A stretch of 64,000 nt of DNA from an uncultured Polaribacter sp. (GTDB taxonomy: Bacteria; Bacteroidota; Bacteroidia; Flavobacteriales; Flavobacteriaceae), in assembly GCA_943787375.1 (NCBI GenBank), contig CALSME010000002.1, positions 558,001-622,000 on the forward strand, given 5' to 3'. The position numbers and the translations under genes are program-made. The notes under the pieces were generated by a model. That model had not been told where the DNA came from and ran no database searches. It saw only the letters and a list, made by a program, of their open reading frames with translations. This document shows, piece by piece, positions 51,528 through 60,673 of this stretch. Within the stretch, counting starts at the first letter, position 1, and each line of letters begins with the position of its first letter.

Positions 51528-53045
51528 TTATAATAGTGATTTCTGTGTCATTTCTGTAGGTTGTTCAATGCCCATTAAATCTAAAATCGTTGGTGCAATA
51601 TCGCCTAAGATACCATTTTTAATCGTTTTTAAATCTTCATCAATAAGTACAAAAGGAACTGGGTTTGTGGTGTGTGCTGTGTTTGGACTTCCATCTGGAT
51701 TTATCATGGTTTCGCAGTTTCCATGATCTGCGATCAATAGGGTGGAGTACCCATTTTTTAATCCTGTTTCGATCACTGTTTTCGCACAAGTGTCAACAGT
51801 TTCACAGGCTTTAATAGCAGCTTCCATAATACCAGTATGCCCTACCATATCACCATTGGCAAAATTTAAACAAACAAAATCTGCGGTCGCTTTTTCCAAG
51901 TCTTCACACAAAGCCTCCGTCAATTCATAGGCACTCATTTCTGGTTGCAGATCATAGGTTGCTACTTTTGGTGAGTTTTTTAAAATACGAGACTCTCCAT
52001 TAAAAGGAGCTTCTTGTCCTCCCGAAAAGAAGAACGTTACGTGAGGGTATTTCTCAGTTTCAGCAATTCTAATTTGCTTCTTACCTGCTTTCGAGATAAC
52101 TTCCCCTAAAGTGTTTTTAATATTATCGCTTTTGTATATTACATTGATGTTTTGAAAACTTTCATCATACAAGGTAATGGTGGTAAAGTACAAATCCAAT
52201 TTTTTCATTTCCTCTTCAGGAAAATCATTTTGCGAGAGTGCATTTGTTAATTCTCTACCTCTGTCTGTTCTATAATTGAAAAAGAGCACTGCATCGCCTT
52301 CTTTAATTTGTGCTTTTGGTTGATTCTCTTCATCCGTAATAAGAATGGGTTTGTGAAATTCATCTGTCAATCCAGCATCATAATTTTGTTGAATTGTGGC
52401 AACTGCATCTTTGGTTTTTGTACCCACTCCATTGACCAAACCATCATAGGCTATTTTGATCCGTTCCCATCTGTTGTCTCTATCCATTGCATAATAGCGT
52501 CCGGTTACAGAAGCCAATTCGCCAGTAGATTCTTTCATATAATCTTGAAGATCATTGATGAATTTTCCGCCAGACTTTGGATCACAATCACGACCATCAG
52601 AAAAAGCATGTACAAATACATTGGCTACTTCTTGCTCTTTTGCAATGTCTAAAATCCCTTTTAAATGATTGATATGAGAGTGAATTCCACCATCAGAAAC
52701 CAATCCCAACAAATGAACTTTTTTATTATTTTCTTTCGCATACTTAAAAGTGTCTAACAACGCTTTTTCTTTTCCTAATGTATTTTCTTTTACCGCTTTA
52801 TTAATGCGTGCTAGGTTTTGATAGACGATTCTACCAGCTCCTAGATTCATATGTCCTACTTCGGAGTTTCCCATTTGACCTTCGGGCAGTCCAACATGCT
52901 CCCCATCCGTTCTGAGCGATGCATGTGCATACTTATTGTATAGAGAATTGATATAAGGTGTTTTTGCATTGTAAATGGCAGATACTTTTGGGTCTTGTGT
53001 GATTCCCCATCCATCCAAAATCATCAAGATTACTTTTTTGTTCAT
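51528..53045 (-). CDS. gpmI: 2,3-bisphosphoglycerate-independent phosphoglycerate mutase
   Basis: GpmI interconverts 3- and 2-phosphoglycerate in glycolysis. The 505-residue protein has the alkaline phosphatase-like fold with the first metal site LMILDGWG, the catalytic Ser in MGNSEVGHMNLGAGRIVYQ (in part), the phosphate site HAFSDGRDCDPKSG, and the second metal site DHGNCE and NTAHTTNPVPF. It is full length. It starts 47 bases after the small membrane protein gene upstream. Confidence 0.98.
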   Translation of the reverse strand: MNKKVILMILDGWGITQDPKVSAIYNAKTPYINSLYNKYAHASLRTDGEHVGLPEGQMGNSEVGHMNLGAGRIVYQNLARINKAVKENTLGKEKALLDTFKYAKENNKKVHLLGLVSDGGIHSHINHLKGILDIAKEQEVANVFVHAFSDGRDCDPKSGGKFINDLQDYMKESTGELASVTGRYYAMDRDNRWERIKIAYDGLVNGVGTKTKDAVATIQQNYDAGLTDEFHKPILITDEENQPKAQIKEGDAVLFFNYRTDRGRELTNALSQNDFPEEEMKKLDLYFTTITLYDESFQNINVIYKSDNIKNTLGEVISKAGKKQIRIAETEKYPHVTFFFSGGQEAPFNGESRILKNSPKVATYDLQPEMSAYELTEALCEDLEKATADFVCLNFANGDMVGHTGIMEAAIKACETVDTCAKTVIETGLKNGYSTLLIADHGNCETMINPDGSPNTAHTTNPVPFVLIDEDLKTIKNGILGDIAPTILDLMGIEQPTEMTQKSLL

Positions 53046-53092
53046 TTTACGAGTTTAAAAGGTAAAAATAGGAAAGATTTTTTATTGATTTT

Positions 53093-53359
53093 CTATTTTT
53101 CTACGAAACCGATAGCGTAAATTAACAATGCGATTATGACCAATAAGAGGATCACCTTTGTAAGTGCTTTTTTTTTAAGATCTCGTTGAATTTTATTTCG
53201 TATTATTTCGAGTTCTTTTTGTGTAGCCTCGTTTTCAAAATGTAGCGTGGTCGGAGTGCCCCTTTTTACATGTTTTGTTTTGTCAAACATTGAAACACGA
53301 CTTCTTTTGTTCGCTTTCATGCTTGCAATCATTGCCGATACAGCCCCTCCAAAACTCAT
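53093..53359 (-). CDS. Small conserved membrane protein
   Basis: I do not know a function for this 88-residue protein. It starts MSFGGAVSAMIASMKANKRSR, has a basic middle with a short helix (QKELEIIRNKIQRDLKKK) and one C-terminal membrane helix (VILLLVIIALLIYAIG). Relatives in flavobacteria are common. Some are misannotated as riboflavin synthase beta, which does not fit. It is upstream of gpmI on the same strand and divergent from the hydroxylase gene. Confidence 0.75.
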   Translation of the reverse strand: MSFGGAVSAMIASMKANKRSRVSMFDKTKHVKRGTPTTLHFENEATQKELEIIRNKIQRDLKKKALTKVILLLVIIALLIYAIGFVEK

Positions 53360-53542
53360 TTTAAATTATCTAGTAGTTATACATAGGTAGAAAACCTTGT
53401 AAAAATGTTACAAAAAAGATTTTTAAACCTTTTATTTGTTCCATCTATTTTAATAATTCCTACTGAAATTAAAGTGACAAAATCTATTAAATGTAGAAAT
53501 AGAGTTTTAAAAAAAGATGTAAATTTACAGAGCCTAAAAAGA

Positions 53543-55303
53543 ATGTTTATGAAGCTTCATTTTGAGTTAAACACCGTTACCCGTAAGTTGCCCAAACATT
53601 TGCACAAGTTTGTTGTAAATCAACCTTACGATGAATACACTCCCCAGAATCAGGCAGTTTGGAGGTATGTAATGCGTATAAATATCGATTATTTAAGTAA
53701 GGTGGCACATGCGTCTTATGTAAAAGGATTAGAAGCTACTGGTATTTCTGAAGATGAAATCCCAAGAATGGATGGGATGAACCGCATTTTAAAAGAAATT
53801 GGTTGGGCAGCGGTTTCAGTAGATGGTTTTATACCTCCCAACGCATTTATGGAATTTCAAGCTTACAATGTGTTGGTAATTGCTTCTGATATGAGAACGA
53901 TCAATCACATCGCTTATACACCCGCACCCGATATTATTCATGAAGCTGCAGGACATGCGCCAATTATTGCAAATCCAGAATATGCAGAATATTTAAGACG
54001 TTTTGGAGAAATTGGGAGTAAAGCAATTTCCTCCGCAAAGGATTACGAAATGTATGAAGCAATTCGACTGTTGTCTATTTTAAAAGAGAACCCCAATACA
54101 CCAGAAAAAGAAATAGTAGCCGCACAAAAACAGGTTGAATACTTACAAGAAAATATGGGTGAATTGTCTGAGATGGCAAAAATAAGAAACTTACATTGGT
54201 GGACGGTAGAATATGGATTGATTGGAACTGTTGACGCGCCTAAAATTTATGGAGCAGGTTTGCTGTCTTCGATTGGTGAAAGTGATTGGTGCATGCAAGA
54301 TACCGTCGAAAAAAGACCCTATTCAATAGCAGCAGCAACTTTAAATTTTGACATTACAAAACCACAGCCACAATTATTTGTGACTCCAGATTTTGCTTAT
54401 TTAAGTCTGGTGTTAGAAGAGTTTGCAAATACGATGGCATTAAGAACGGGAGGGCTGAAAGGCGTCCAAGAAGTCATAAATTCTAAAAATTTAGGAACCA
54501 TTGAATTGAGTACAGGAATTCAAATTTCAGGAATTTTCACAAAGGTCATTAAGCATAGAAATAATGAAGTAGCCTACTTTCAAACATCAGGACCAACCGC
54601 ACTAGCTTCAAGAGATAAAGAATTAATTGGCCATGGTGTGGCAGATCACAAAAATGGTTTTGGAAGTCCAATAGGAAAACTCAAAGGAATCAATCTACAA
54701 ATTGAAGACATGAGTCCAAGAGACTTAAAAGCTTATGGAATTTATGAAGGCGAATACATAAATTTAGAATTTGAAAGCGGTGTAAAAATTCAAGGAAAAG
54801 CCATTACGGGAACCCGCGATTTAAGGGGTAAAATTTTATTAATTTCCTTTACAGATTGTACGGTCACCTATCAAGATCAAATCCTTTTTGAACCGAGTTG
54901 GGGAATTTATGATATGGCGATTGGAAAGGAAGTAGTTTCTGCTTATTCGGGTGCAGCAGATCAGAGTTCTTTTGACGATTTATCGAAAGTCTCTGAAACA
55001 AAAACAAAAAAAATAAATTACACAGCACAAGAAGAAGAACTCTATGCCTTGTATGCGAAAGTTCGAGCTATCAGAGCGATTTCTCCAGTCCAATCAAAAG
55101 CACTAAAAGATATTTTTGATACGCTAGTCAACGAGCATCCTTCCGATTGGCTTTTGCCATTAGAGATTTATGAATTAGCTGTTGAAAGCAAATGTGATTT
55201 TTCAGATAAAGTCTATAAATACTTATGCAAACTACAAAAGGATACCTCTTTTCAAAAATTAATTGAAAATGGGTTGCAATTAATAAAAATTAAAAATAAT
55301 TAA
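53543..55303 (+). CDS. Aromatic amino acid hydroxylase, long form (phenylalanine 4-monooxygenase-like)
   Basis: This iron/pterin hydroxylase has the two His ligands in IIHEAAGHAPI and the Glu in HWWTVEYGL. It most likely converts phenylalanine to tyrosine. The catalytic domain covers about residues 25-320; a further ~260 residues without the ACT domain known from animals follow (for example GVADHKNGFGSPIGKL, SPRDLKAYGIYEGEYI). The start at 53543 (MFMKLHFEL) is chosen: the reading frame upstream to 53405 looks non-coding and contains a -7-like TAAATTTA near 53519. With that start the length (586) fits flavobacterial relatives. Confidence 0.88.
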   Translation: MFMKLHFELNTVTRKLPKHLHKFVVNQPYDEYTPQNQAVWRYVMRINIDYLSKVAHASYVKGLEATGISEDEIPRMDGMNRILKEIGWAAVSVDGFIPPNAFMEFQAYNVLVIASDMRTINHIAYTPAPDIIHEAAGHAPIIANPEYAEYLRRFGEIGSKAISSAKDYEMYEAIRLLSILKENPNTPEKEIVAAQKQVEYLQENMGELSEMAKIRNLHWWTVEYGLIGTVDAPKIYGAGLLSSIGESDWCMQDTVEKRPYSIAAATLNFDITKPQPQLFVTPDFAYLSLVLEEFANTMALRTGGLKGVQEVINSKNLGTIELSTGIQISGIFTKVIKHRNNEVAYFQTSGPTALASRDKELIGHGVADHKNGFGSPIGKLKGINLQIEDMSPRDLKAYGIYEGEYINLEFESGVKIQGKAITGTRDLRGKILLISFTDCTVTYQDQILFEPSWGIYDMAIGKEVVSAYSGAADQSSFDDLSKVSETKTKKINYTAQEEELYALYAKVRAIRAISPVQSKALKDIFDTLVNEHPSDWLLPLEIYELAVESKCDFSDKVYKYLCKLQKDTSFQKLIENGLQLIKIKNN

Positions 55304-55312
55304 AGAGATATT

Positions 55313-55627
55313 ATGGGATTATTTGGAATCTTCAGTCAGAAAAAGGAAACAAACGACGTAAAAGAATATTTAGCAAAAGGCGCAGTTATTATAGATGTCA
55401 GAACCCTCGAAGAATGGGATGAAGCACATGGAAAACAAGCGAAGCACATTGTATTAACAACGGTGCCTTTAAACTTAGAAGAAATTAGATCTTGGGATAA
55501 ACCAATCATTGCAGTTTGTAGAAGTGGAGCACGCAGTTCGCAAGCAACACAGTTTTTAGTAAGCAATGGTTTGGATGCAATTAATGGCGGTCCTTGGCAA
55601 AATGTAGATCAATACGTAACTGAATAA
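55313..55627 (+). CDS. Rhodanese-like domain protein
   Basis: A 104-residue single rhodanese domain without signal peptide. The active Cys lies in IAVCRSGARSSQ, and VIIDVRTLEEWDEAH is the typical N-terminal part. It carries sulfur as a persulfide; the acceptor is unknown. It is only 9 bases after the hydroxylase and may be translated from the same mRNA. Confidence 0.92.
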   Translation: MGLFGIFSQKKETNDVKEYLAKGAVIIDVRTLEEWDEAHGKQAKHIVLTTVPLNLEEIRSWDKPIIAVCRSGARSSQATQFLVSNGLDAINGGPWQNVDQYVTE

Positions 55628-55634
55628 AGGTTTT

Positions 55635-56588
55635 TTAGAATTTTATAAAAGGAAACTCCGTTGTTATCTTTGCGATTTTTGAGGTCAAATTTGTTAAGAA
55701 TTTTTGATGTTGTACACTATTTATATCAAATGGTCTGTGCAACAATCCTTTTTGGATGGAGTTTATTTCTTGCATCATTTCTGAAGCTTTATCATCCATC
55801 CAAGTGCTTGTAAAACGTTCCCAGATATACTGAATTGCAGTGGTGTTTGGATGAATTAGATCTTTCGAATAAAAGCGGTAATCACGCAATTCATCCATCA
55901 TTATTTCATAGCTTGGAAAGTAATGTAGGTTGTTCTTGGGGTTGCGAAGCAACGTTTGTATTCCTGCAATTAAATGCGATTTACTTTGTGTGTTTTCCAC
56001 AAAACCATCCTTTAAATGACGAACTGGTGAAACCGTAAAAATGATATTTATGGAAGCGTTTACGGATTGGATCAATGTAATAATCTCGGACAATGTTTCA
56101 GTAACTTCCTGAACGCTTAGTAACTCTTTCGAAAATTTTTTTTGTGGAATTTTATGGCAATTGGCAACGATTTTATGCGTTGCTGTATCTCGATAGACCC
56201 AAGACGTGCCCAGTGTAATGACCAGGTGTGTAGCCTCTTTCAAGGCAGTATTTGTTGAAGCAATAGCTTTGTTTAGTTGAAATAAAACATCTTTTTTTAC
56301 AAGGGCACTGAGTTTCGAATGCGCATCAAAACAGTGCCATCGCTCATTTTGAAAAACCAAATCAGTTTCAGTATATGTTTTTTCATGAATTGCATTTGCA
56401 ACTAGTTCTTTGATTGCTTTTGGATGGAATAAAATTCCAAAAGGATTTTGAACTGTTTGAAATTTGAAATGATTTAATTGATCTCCAATGTTTTCCGAAA
56501 AACAAGAACCTAAAAGTACGATTTTAGAAGCATAAGAAATGGGGCTTTTAGCTTCTTTTTGTAAAGTTACTTTTGTTTGTAAAATCAT
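55635..56588 (-). CDS. GSCFA-domain protein
   Basis: This 317-residue protein starts with the domain name motif, LLGSCFSENIGDQL, and has ITLGTSWVYRD and FTVSPVRHLKDGF. GSCFA is related to the GDSL/SGNH esterase-lipase fold, and the Ser in GSCFS is the likely nucleophile. A late D-x-x-H-like pair appears in SKDLIHPNTTA. The substrate is unknown; the family is typical of Bacteroidota. It starts 5 bases after alaS, so the two form one operon. Confidence 0.93.
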   Translation of the reverse strand: MILQTKVTLQKEAKSPISYASKIVLLGSCFSENIGDQLNHFKFQTVQNPFGILFHPKAIKELVANAIHEKTYTETDLVFQNERWHCFDAHSKLSALVKKDVLFQLNKAIASTNTALKEATHLVITLGTSWVYRDTATHKIVANCHKIPQKKFSKELLSVQEVTETLSEIITLIQSVNASINIIFTVSPVRHLKDGFVENTQSKSHLIAGIQTLLRNPKNNLHYFPSYEIMMDELRDYRFYSKDLIHPNTTAIQYIWERFTSTWMDDKASEMMQEINSIQKGLLHRPFDINSVQHQKFLTNLTSKIAKITTEFPFIKF

Positions 56589-56593
56589 TTTTT

Positions 56594-59212
56594 TTAACTT
56601 AGATACTCCTTTGCATTCTCTAATGCTTGCGGAATTCCTCCAGGGTTTTTACCCCCTGCAGTTGCAAAGAAATTTTGTCCACCACCACCTCCGTGAATGA
56701 ATTTCCCTAATTCTCGGACTACTTTTCCAGCATCGTAACCACGTTCGTTAACTAATTCCTTAGAAATATAACAGGTCAACAGTGCTTTTTCATTCGTTGG
56801 CGCATTTGCAAATACTAAAAACAAGTTGGGATGTTTTTTACCCAAATCAAAAGCCAAAGTTTTGATTCCATTTGCATCCAAGTCTACCTTAGTGGCCAAA
56901 AATTGTACGCCGTTTATTTCTTGAAGTTGATTTATAATCTCTCCCGTTACATTTTTCGCTTTGTCTCTTAAGAGTTGCTCTATTTGTTTTTGCAAAGCAG
57001 TATTTTCATCCTGTAATTTCTGAACCGCTTTTACAGGTGCTTTCACATTGTTTAGTAATTCTTTTATTTGGTTTAAAGCTTGATTGTTATCATCATAAAA
57101 ATTCTTTACCGCTTCATTTGTAATTGCTTCAATTCGTCGAATTCCAGCAGCAACAGCGCCTTCCGATTTTATTTTAAAATGCCAAATATCTCCTGTGTTT
57201 TTCACATGTGTTCCACCACACAATTCAATCGAATTGCCAAATTTTATAGCACGAACCGTATCGCCATATTTTTCTCCAAACAACGCCATAGCTCCATCGG
57301 CGATTGCCTTTTCCATAGAAACATTTCTGCTTTCTTCTAACGGAAGTTGCATCGCTATTTTCGCATTTACATATGCCTCAACAGCCTTTAATTCTTCTGC
57401 TGTTACTTTTGAAAAGTGAGAAAAGTCAAAACGCAAATAGTTGGCATTTACAGCTGAACCTTTTTGCGCTACGTGAATACCTAAGACCTCTCTTAACGCC
57501 TCGTGCAAGAGATGGGTTGCTGTATGGTTACAAGCGGTGTTCTCTCGTATTTTTTCATTCACTGTTGCTTTGAAGATGTCATTGACTTCTTTTGGCAATT
57601 TTTTTGTGAAATGAATGATCACATTGTTTTCTTTTTTGGTGTCTAAAATTGCAATTTGGTTTCCTTGGGAATCTTCGAAAAAGCCTTTGTCACCAACTTG
57701 TCCACCCCCTTCTGGATAAAAAGGTGTTGCATCGAATACCAATTGAAACATTTCCCCTTCTTTTTTAGAAACGACTTTTCTGTAACGTGTAAGTTTTACG
57801 TCGGCACTTAAAGTATCATATCCAATAAATTCTTCAGTACCTTCTTCAGCTAAAAGGGTCCAATCCTCGGTAGACATTTCACTAGCAGCTTTCGATCTAT
57901 TTTTTTGTTTTTGCAATTCGTCTTTAAATCCTTTTTCATCTAGAGTGAATCCCTTTTCAGAAAGAATTAAAGCCGTTAAATCTACTGGGAAACCAAACGT
58001 ATCATACAGTTCAAAAACTTTGTCTCCAGAAATTTCTTTAGCGTCGGCATTTTCAATGATTTTGTCCAATAAAATTAATCCTTGATCTAAGGTTCTTAAA
58101 AAGGAGTTTTCTTCCTCTTTAATAACGTTTTCTATCAATTTTTTTTGTCCTGAAATCTCAGGAAAAGCAGCCCCCATTTGTTCAGAGAGTATCGCCACTA
58201 ATTGATATATAAAAGGTTCTTTTTTATCTAGGAAAGTAAATCCATAACGTACCGCTCTTCTTAGAATTCTTCGAATTACATACCCCGCTCCTGTATTGCT
58301 TGGCAATTGACCATCTGCAATAGAGAAAGCAACGGCTCTTACATGATCTGCTATGACACGTATAGCAATGTCTTGTTGCTGGTTTGCACCATAGGTTGTG
58401 TTTGTAATTTTTTCTATTTGTTTTATAATGGGTTGAAAAACATCGGTATCGTAATTGGATTTCACTCCCTGTAAAGCCATACACAAACGCTCAAATCCCA
58501 TACCAGTATCAATATGTTTGTGTGGTAAATTTTCTAAACTACCATTTGCTTTTCTGTTGTACTGCATAAAAACAAGGTTCCATATTTCCACCACATGTGG
58601 GTGGTCCATATTCACCAATGCGATTCCTGGAGTTTTCGCTTTTTCTTCTTCAGAACGAAGATCAACATGAATTTCAGAGCAGGGTCCGCAAGGCCCTTGC
58701 TCGCCCATTTCCCAAAAGTTATCTTTTTTATTTCCTTTTACAATTTTATTTTCTGGAATCAATTCTTTCCACAAGTCATAAGCTTCTTGGTCTAAAGGAA
58801 GCTTGTCTGCATCATCACTTCCTTCAAAAACACTGACATATAAAATATCTTTGTCTATTTTATACACTTCCGTTAGCAGTTCCCAAGCCCAAGAAATGGC
58901 TTCTTTTTTAAAATAATCGCCAAAAGACCAGTTTCCTAACATTTCAAATAAAGTATGATGATAGGTGTCATAACCAACCTCTTCAAGATCATTGTGTTTT
59001 CCAGAAACACGCAAACATTTTTGAGAATCGGCAAGTCGATTGCTTTTTGGTTTTCCGTTGCCTAAGAAAAATTCTTTAAAGGGCGCCATCCCAGAATTCA
59101 CAAAAAGTAATGTTGGGTCATCTTTCGTAACCATTGGAGCCGAAGGTACAATTGTATGAGATTTTTCTTTGAAAAAATCTAAAAATTGAGCACGGATTTC
59201 TTGAGATTTCAT
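56594..59212 (-). CDS. alaS: Alanyl-tRNA synthetase
   Basis: AlaRS (872 residues) charges tRNA-Ala and edits Ser/Gly mischarging. The catalytic class II domain starts at [17 protein letters not shown], with motif 1 to 3 regions and the tRNA-recognition part [18 protein letters not shown] (in part). The editing domain has [13 protein letters not shown] and ELCGGTHV, with its zinc ligands. The C-terminal DHHA1 domain ends with [14 protein letters not shown]. The start is the ATG at 59212 (MKSQEIRAQ); an in-frame start at 59269 would add 19 unconserved residues. Confidence 0.98.
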   Translation of the reverse strand: MKSQEIRAQFLDFFKEKSHTIVPSAPMVTKDDPTLLFVNSGMAPFKEFFLGNGKPKSNRLADSQKCLRVSGKHNDLEEVGYDTYHHTLFEMLGNWSFGDYFKKEAISWAWELLTEVYKIDKDILYVSVFEGSDDADKLPLDQEAYDLWKELIPENKIVKGNKKDNFWEMGEQGPCGPCSEIHVDLRSEEEKAKTPGIALVNMDHPHVVEIWNLVFMQYNRKANGSLENLPHKHIDTGMGFERLCMALQGVKSNYDTDVFQPIIKQIEKITNTTYGANQQQDIAIRVIADHVRAVAFSIADGQLPSNTGAGYVIRRILRRAVRYGFTFLDKKEPFIYQLVAILSEQMGAAFPEISGQKKLIENVIKEEENSFLRTLDQGLILLDKIIENADAKEISGDKVFELYDTFGFPVDLTALILSEKGFTLDEKGFKDELQKQKNRSKAASEMSTEDWTLLAEEGTEEFIGYDTLSADVKLTRYRKVVSKKEGEMFQLVFDATPFYPEGGGQVGDKGFFEDSQGNQIAILDTKKENNVIIHFTKKLPKEVNDIFKATVNEKIRENTACNHTATHLLHEALREVLGIHVAQKGSAVNANYLRFDFSHFSKVTAEELKAVEAYVNAKIAMQLPLEESRNVSMEKAIADGAMALFGEKYGDTVRAIKFGNSIELCGGTHVKNTGDIWHFKIKSEGAVAAGIRRIEAITNEAVKNFYDDNNQALNQIKELLNNVKAPVKAVQKLQDENTALQKQIEQLLRDKAKNVTGEIINQLQEINGVQFLATKVDLDANGIKTLAFDLGKKHPNLFLVFANAPTNEKALLTCYISKELVNERGYDAGKVVRELGKFIHGGGGGQNFFATAGGKNPGGIPQALENAKEYLS

Positions 59213-59296
59213 AAAAATGGATGGTTTCAGATTGAAAGAATTAGGTTCATTTGTTTTTAAATATAACAACTTAAAAAAGGAGTTGTAAAAATTTTG

Positions 59297-59304
59297 TAAA
59301 TTTG
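59297..59304 (+). promoter_or_regulatory. -7 box of the M23 peptidase gene
   Basis: TAAATTTG matches TAnnTTTG and lies 56 bases before the ATG at 59360. No TTG lies at the right spacing. Confidence 0.4.
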
Positions 59305-59359
59305 AAAAGTTTTCTTTTCGAAAATCAGTTTAAAAAACAAAAATAGTACATTTAAGATT

Positions 59360-60322
59360 ATGGCAAAAGTAAAATATTTTTATGATGCAGACACCTTGTC
59401 TTACAGAAAAATAGAGAAGAAAAAAAGGGATTACTTTAAGCGTTCCATTTTTTTTATTCTGGGTGCATCGTTGTTGATGTTTATTGGTTTTGTAGGATTA
59501 AGTCAAGTGATTATAACGCCAGCACATCGGGCAGATAAAGATGAGCTTGAGAATTTAAAACTGCATTATACATTAATTAACAAACGGTTAGATGAAAGTG
59601 CGACCATTTTAGGGCAACTTCAAGAAAGAGATAATAATATTTATCGTACTTATTTTGAAGCAGACCCAATATCCGACGATGTCCGAAAAGCAGGTTTTGG
59701 TGGTGTCAATAGATACAAAGCGCTCGACGGATTTAACAACTCTAAGATGATTAAAGGACTTACGAAAAATGTAGACATCTTATCCAAACAAATCGCCGTT
59801 CAGTCACAGTCTTTAGACGAAATCGTCTCATTGGCAAAAGAAAAAGAAAAAATGTTGGCATCAATTCCAGCAGTGTTACCCATAAAAAAAGGTTCATTTT
59901 ATGTTGCATCTGGCTATAAAATGAGAATGCATCCGATTTTAAAAATCAGGAAACTTCATAAAGGGATGGATTTTACAGCACCAAGAGGAACCCCCATATA
60001 TGCATCTGGAAATGGAAAAATATATAGAGCCCAAAGAAGTAGTACGTTTGGTAAAGTTGTTTATATAGACCATGGTTACGGGTACAAATCCATTTATGCA
60101 CACATGAGTAAAATGGTGGTAAGACGCGGGCAGCAAGTTCGAAGAGGAGATATTATTGGGTATGTTGGGAGTACCGGACTGTCTGTTGCACCCCACTTAC
60201 ATTATGAGGTGCATAAAAATGGTAAAGCTTTGAACCCAATCAGTTTCTATTATGGAGATTTAACTCCCGAAGAATTTTTAGCCATTCAACAGTCTTCAGA
60301 AGAAGGACAATCATTCGATTAA
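59360..60322 (+). CDS. M23-family (LytM) peptidoglycan endopeptidase
   Basis: The 320-residue protein has one N-terminal membrane helix (SIFFILGASLLMFIGFVGL), a helical region (about 70-170) and a C-terminal LytM domain. The zinc residues are in LHKGMDFTAPRGTPIYA (His, Asp) and APHLHYEVHKNG (HxH). All expected residues are present, so it is likely active in cutting peptide cross-links. It is divergent from alaS and lies 9 bases before the MerR gene. Confidence 0.95.
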   Translation: MAKVKYFYDADTLSYRKIEKKKRDYFKRSIFFILGASLLMFIGFVGLSQVIITPAHRADKDELENLKLHYTLINKRLDESATILGQLQERDNNIYRTYFEADPISDDVRKAGFGGVNRYKALDGFNNSKMIKGLTKNVDILSKQIAVQSQSLDEIVSLAKEKEKMLASIPAVLPIKKGSFYVASGYKMRMHPILKIRKLHKGMDFTAPRGTPIYASGNGKIYRAQRSSTFGKVVYIDHGYGYKSIYAHMSKMVVRRGQQVRRGDIIGYVGSTGLSVAPHLHYEVHKNGKALNPISFYYGDLTPEEFLAIQQSSEEGQSFD

Positions 60323-60331
60323 TTAGGTTTC

Positions 60332-60661
60332 ATGCACATAGAATTACCCGAAAAAAGATATTATAAAATTGGAGAAGTTGCAAAAGCATTTGATGTGAAC
60401 ACCTCTTTAATTCGTTTTTGGGAAAAAGAATTTGTAATCATTAAACCCAAAAAAAACGCCAAAGGCAATCGGCTTTTTACTCAAGAAGACATTCAGAATT
60501 TCAAGCTAATTTTTAATTTAGTAAAAGAACGCGGTTTCACATTAGAGGGAGCTAAACAAAAGCTAAAGAAAAATCCGCATGAAATTGTCAAAAATCATGA
60601 AATTATTAGTAGATTAGAAGCAGTGAAATCAGCACTCAATAAAATTAAAAATCAACTATAA
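60332..60661 (+). CDS. MerR-family transcriptional regulator
   Basis: A short (109 residues) MerR protein: N-terminal winged helix-turn-helix (YYKIGEVAKAFDVNTSLIRFW), the second wing KGNRLFTQEDI, and a dimerisation coil (EIISRLEAVKSALNKIK). It lacks a C-terminal effector domain or the Cys residues of the metal-sensing members. Its target is unknown; it is 9 bases downstream of the M23 gene and 12 bases before the acyl-CoA dehydrogenase gene. Confidence 0.93.
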   Translation: MHIELPEKRYYKIGEVAKAFDVNTSLIRFWEKEFVIIKPKKNAKGNRLFTQEDIQNFKLIFNLVKERGFTLEGAKQKLKKNPHEIVKNHEIISRLEAVKSALNKIKNQL

Positions 60662-60673
60662 AACTTCAAAAAA

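Noticed and set aside
53405..53542. 46-residue N-terminal extension of the aromatic amino acid hydroxylase
   Set aside because: The residues do not resemble the family, a -7-like box lies inside the stretch, and the ATG at 53543 gives the usual length.
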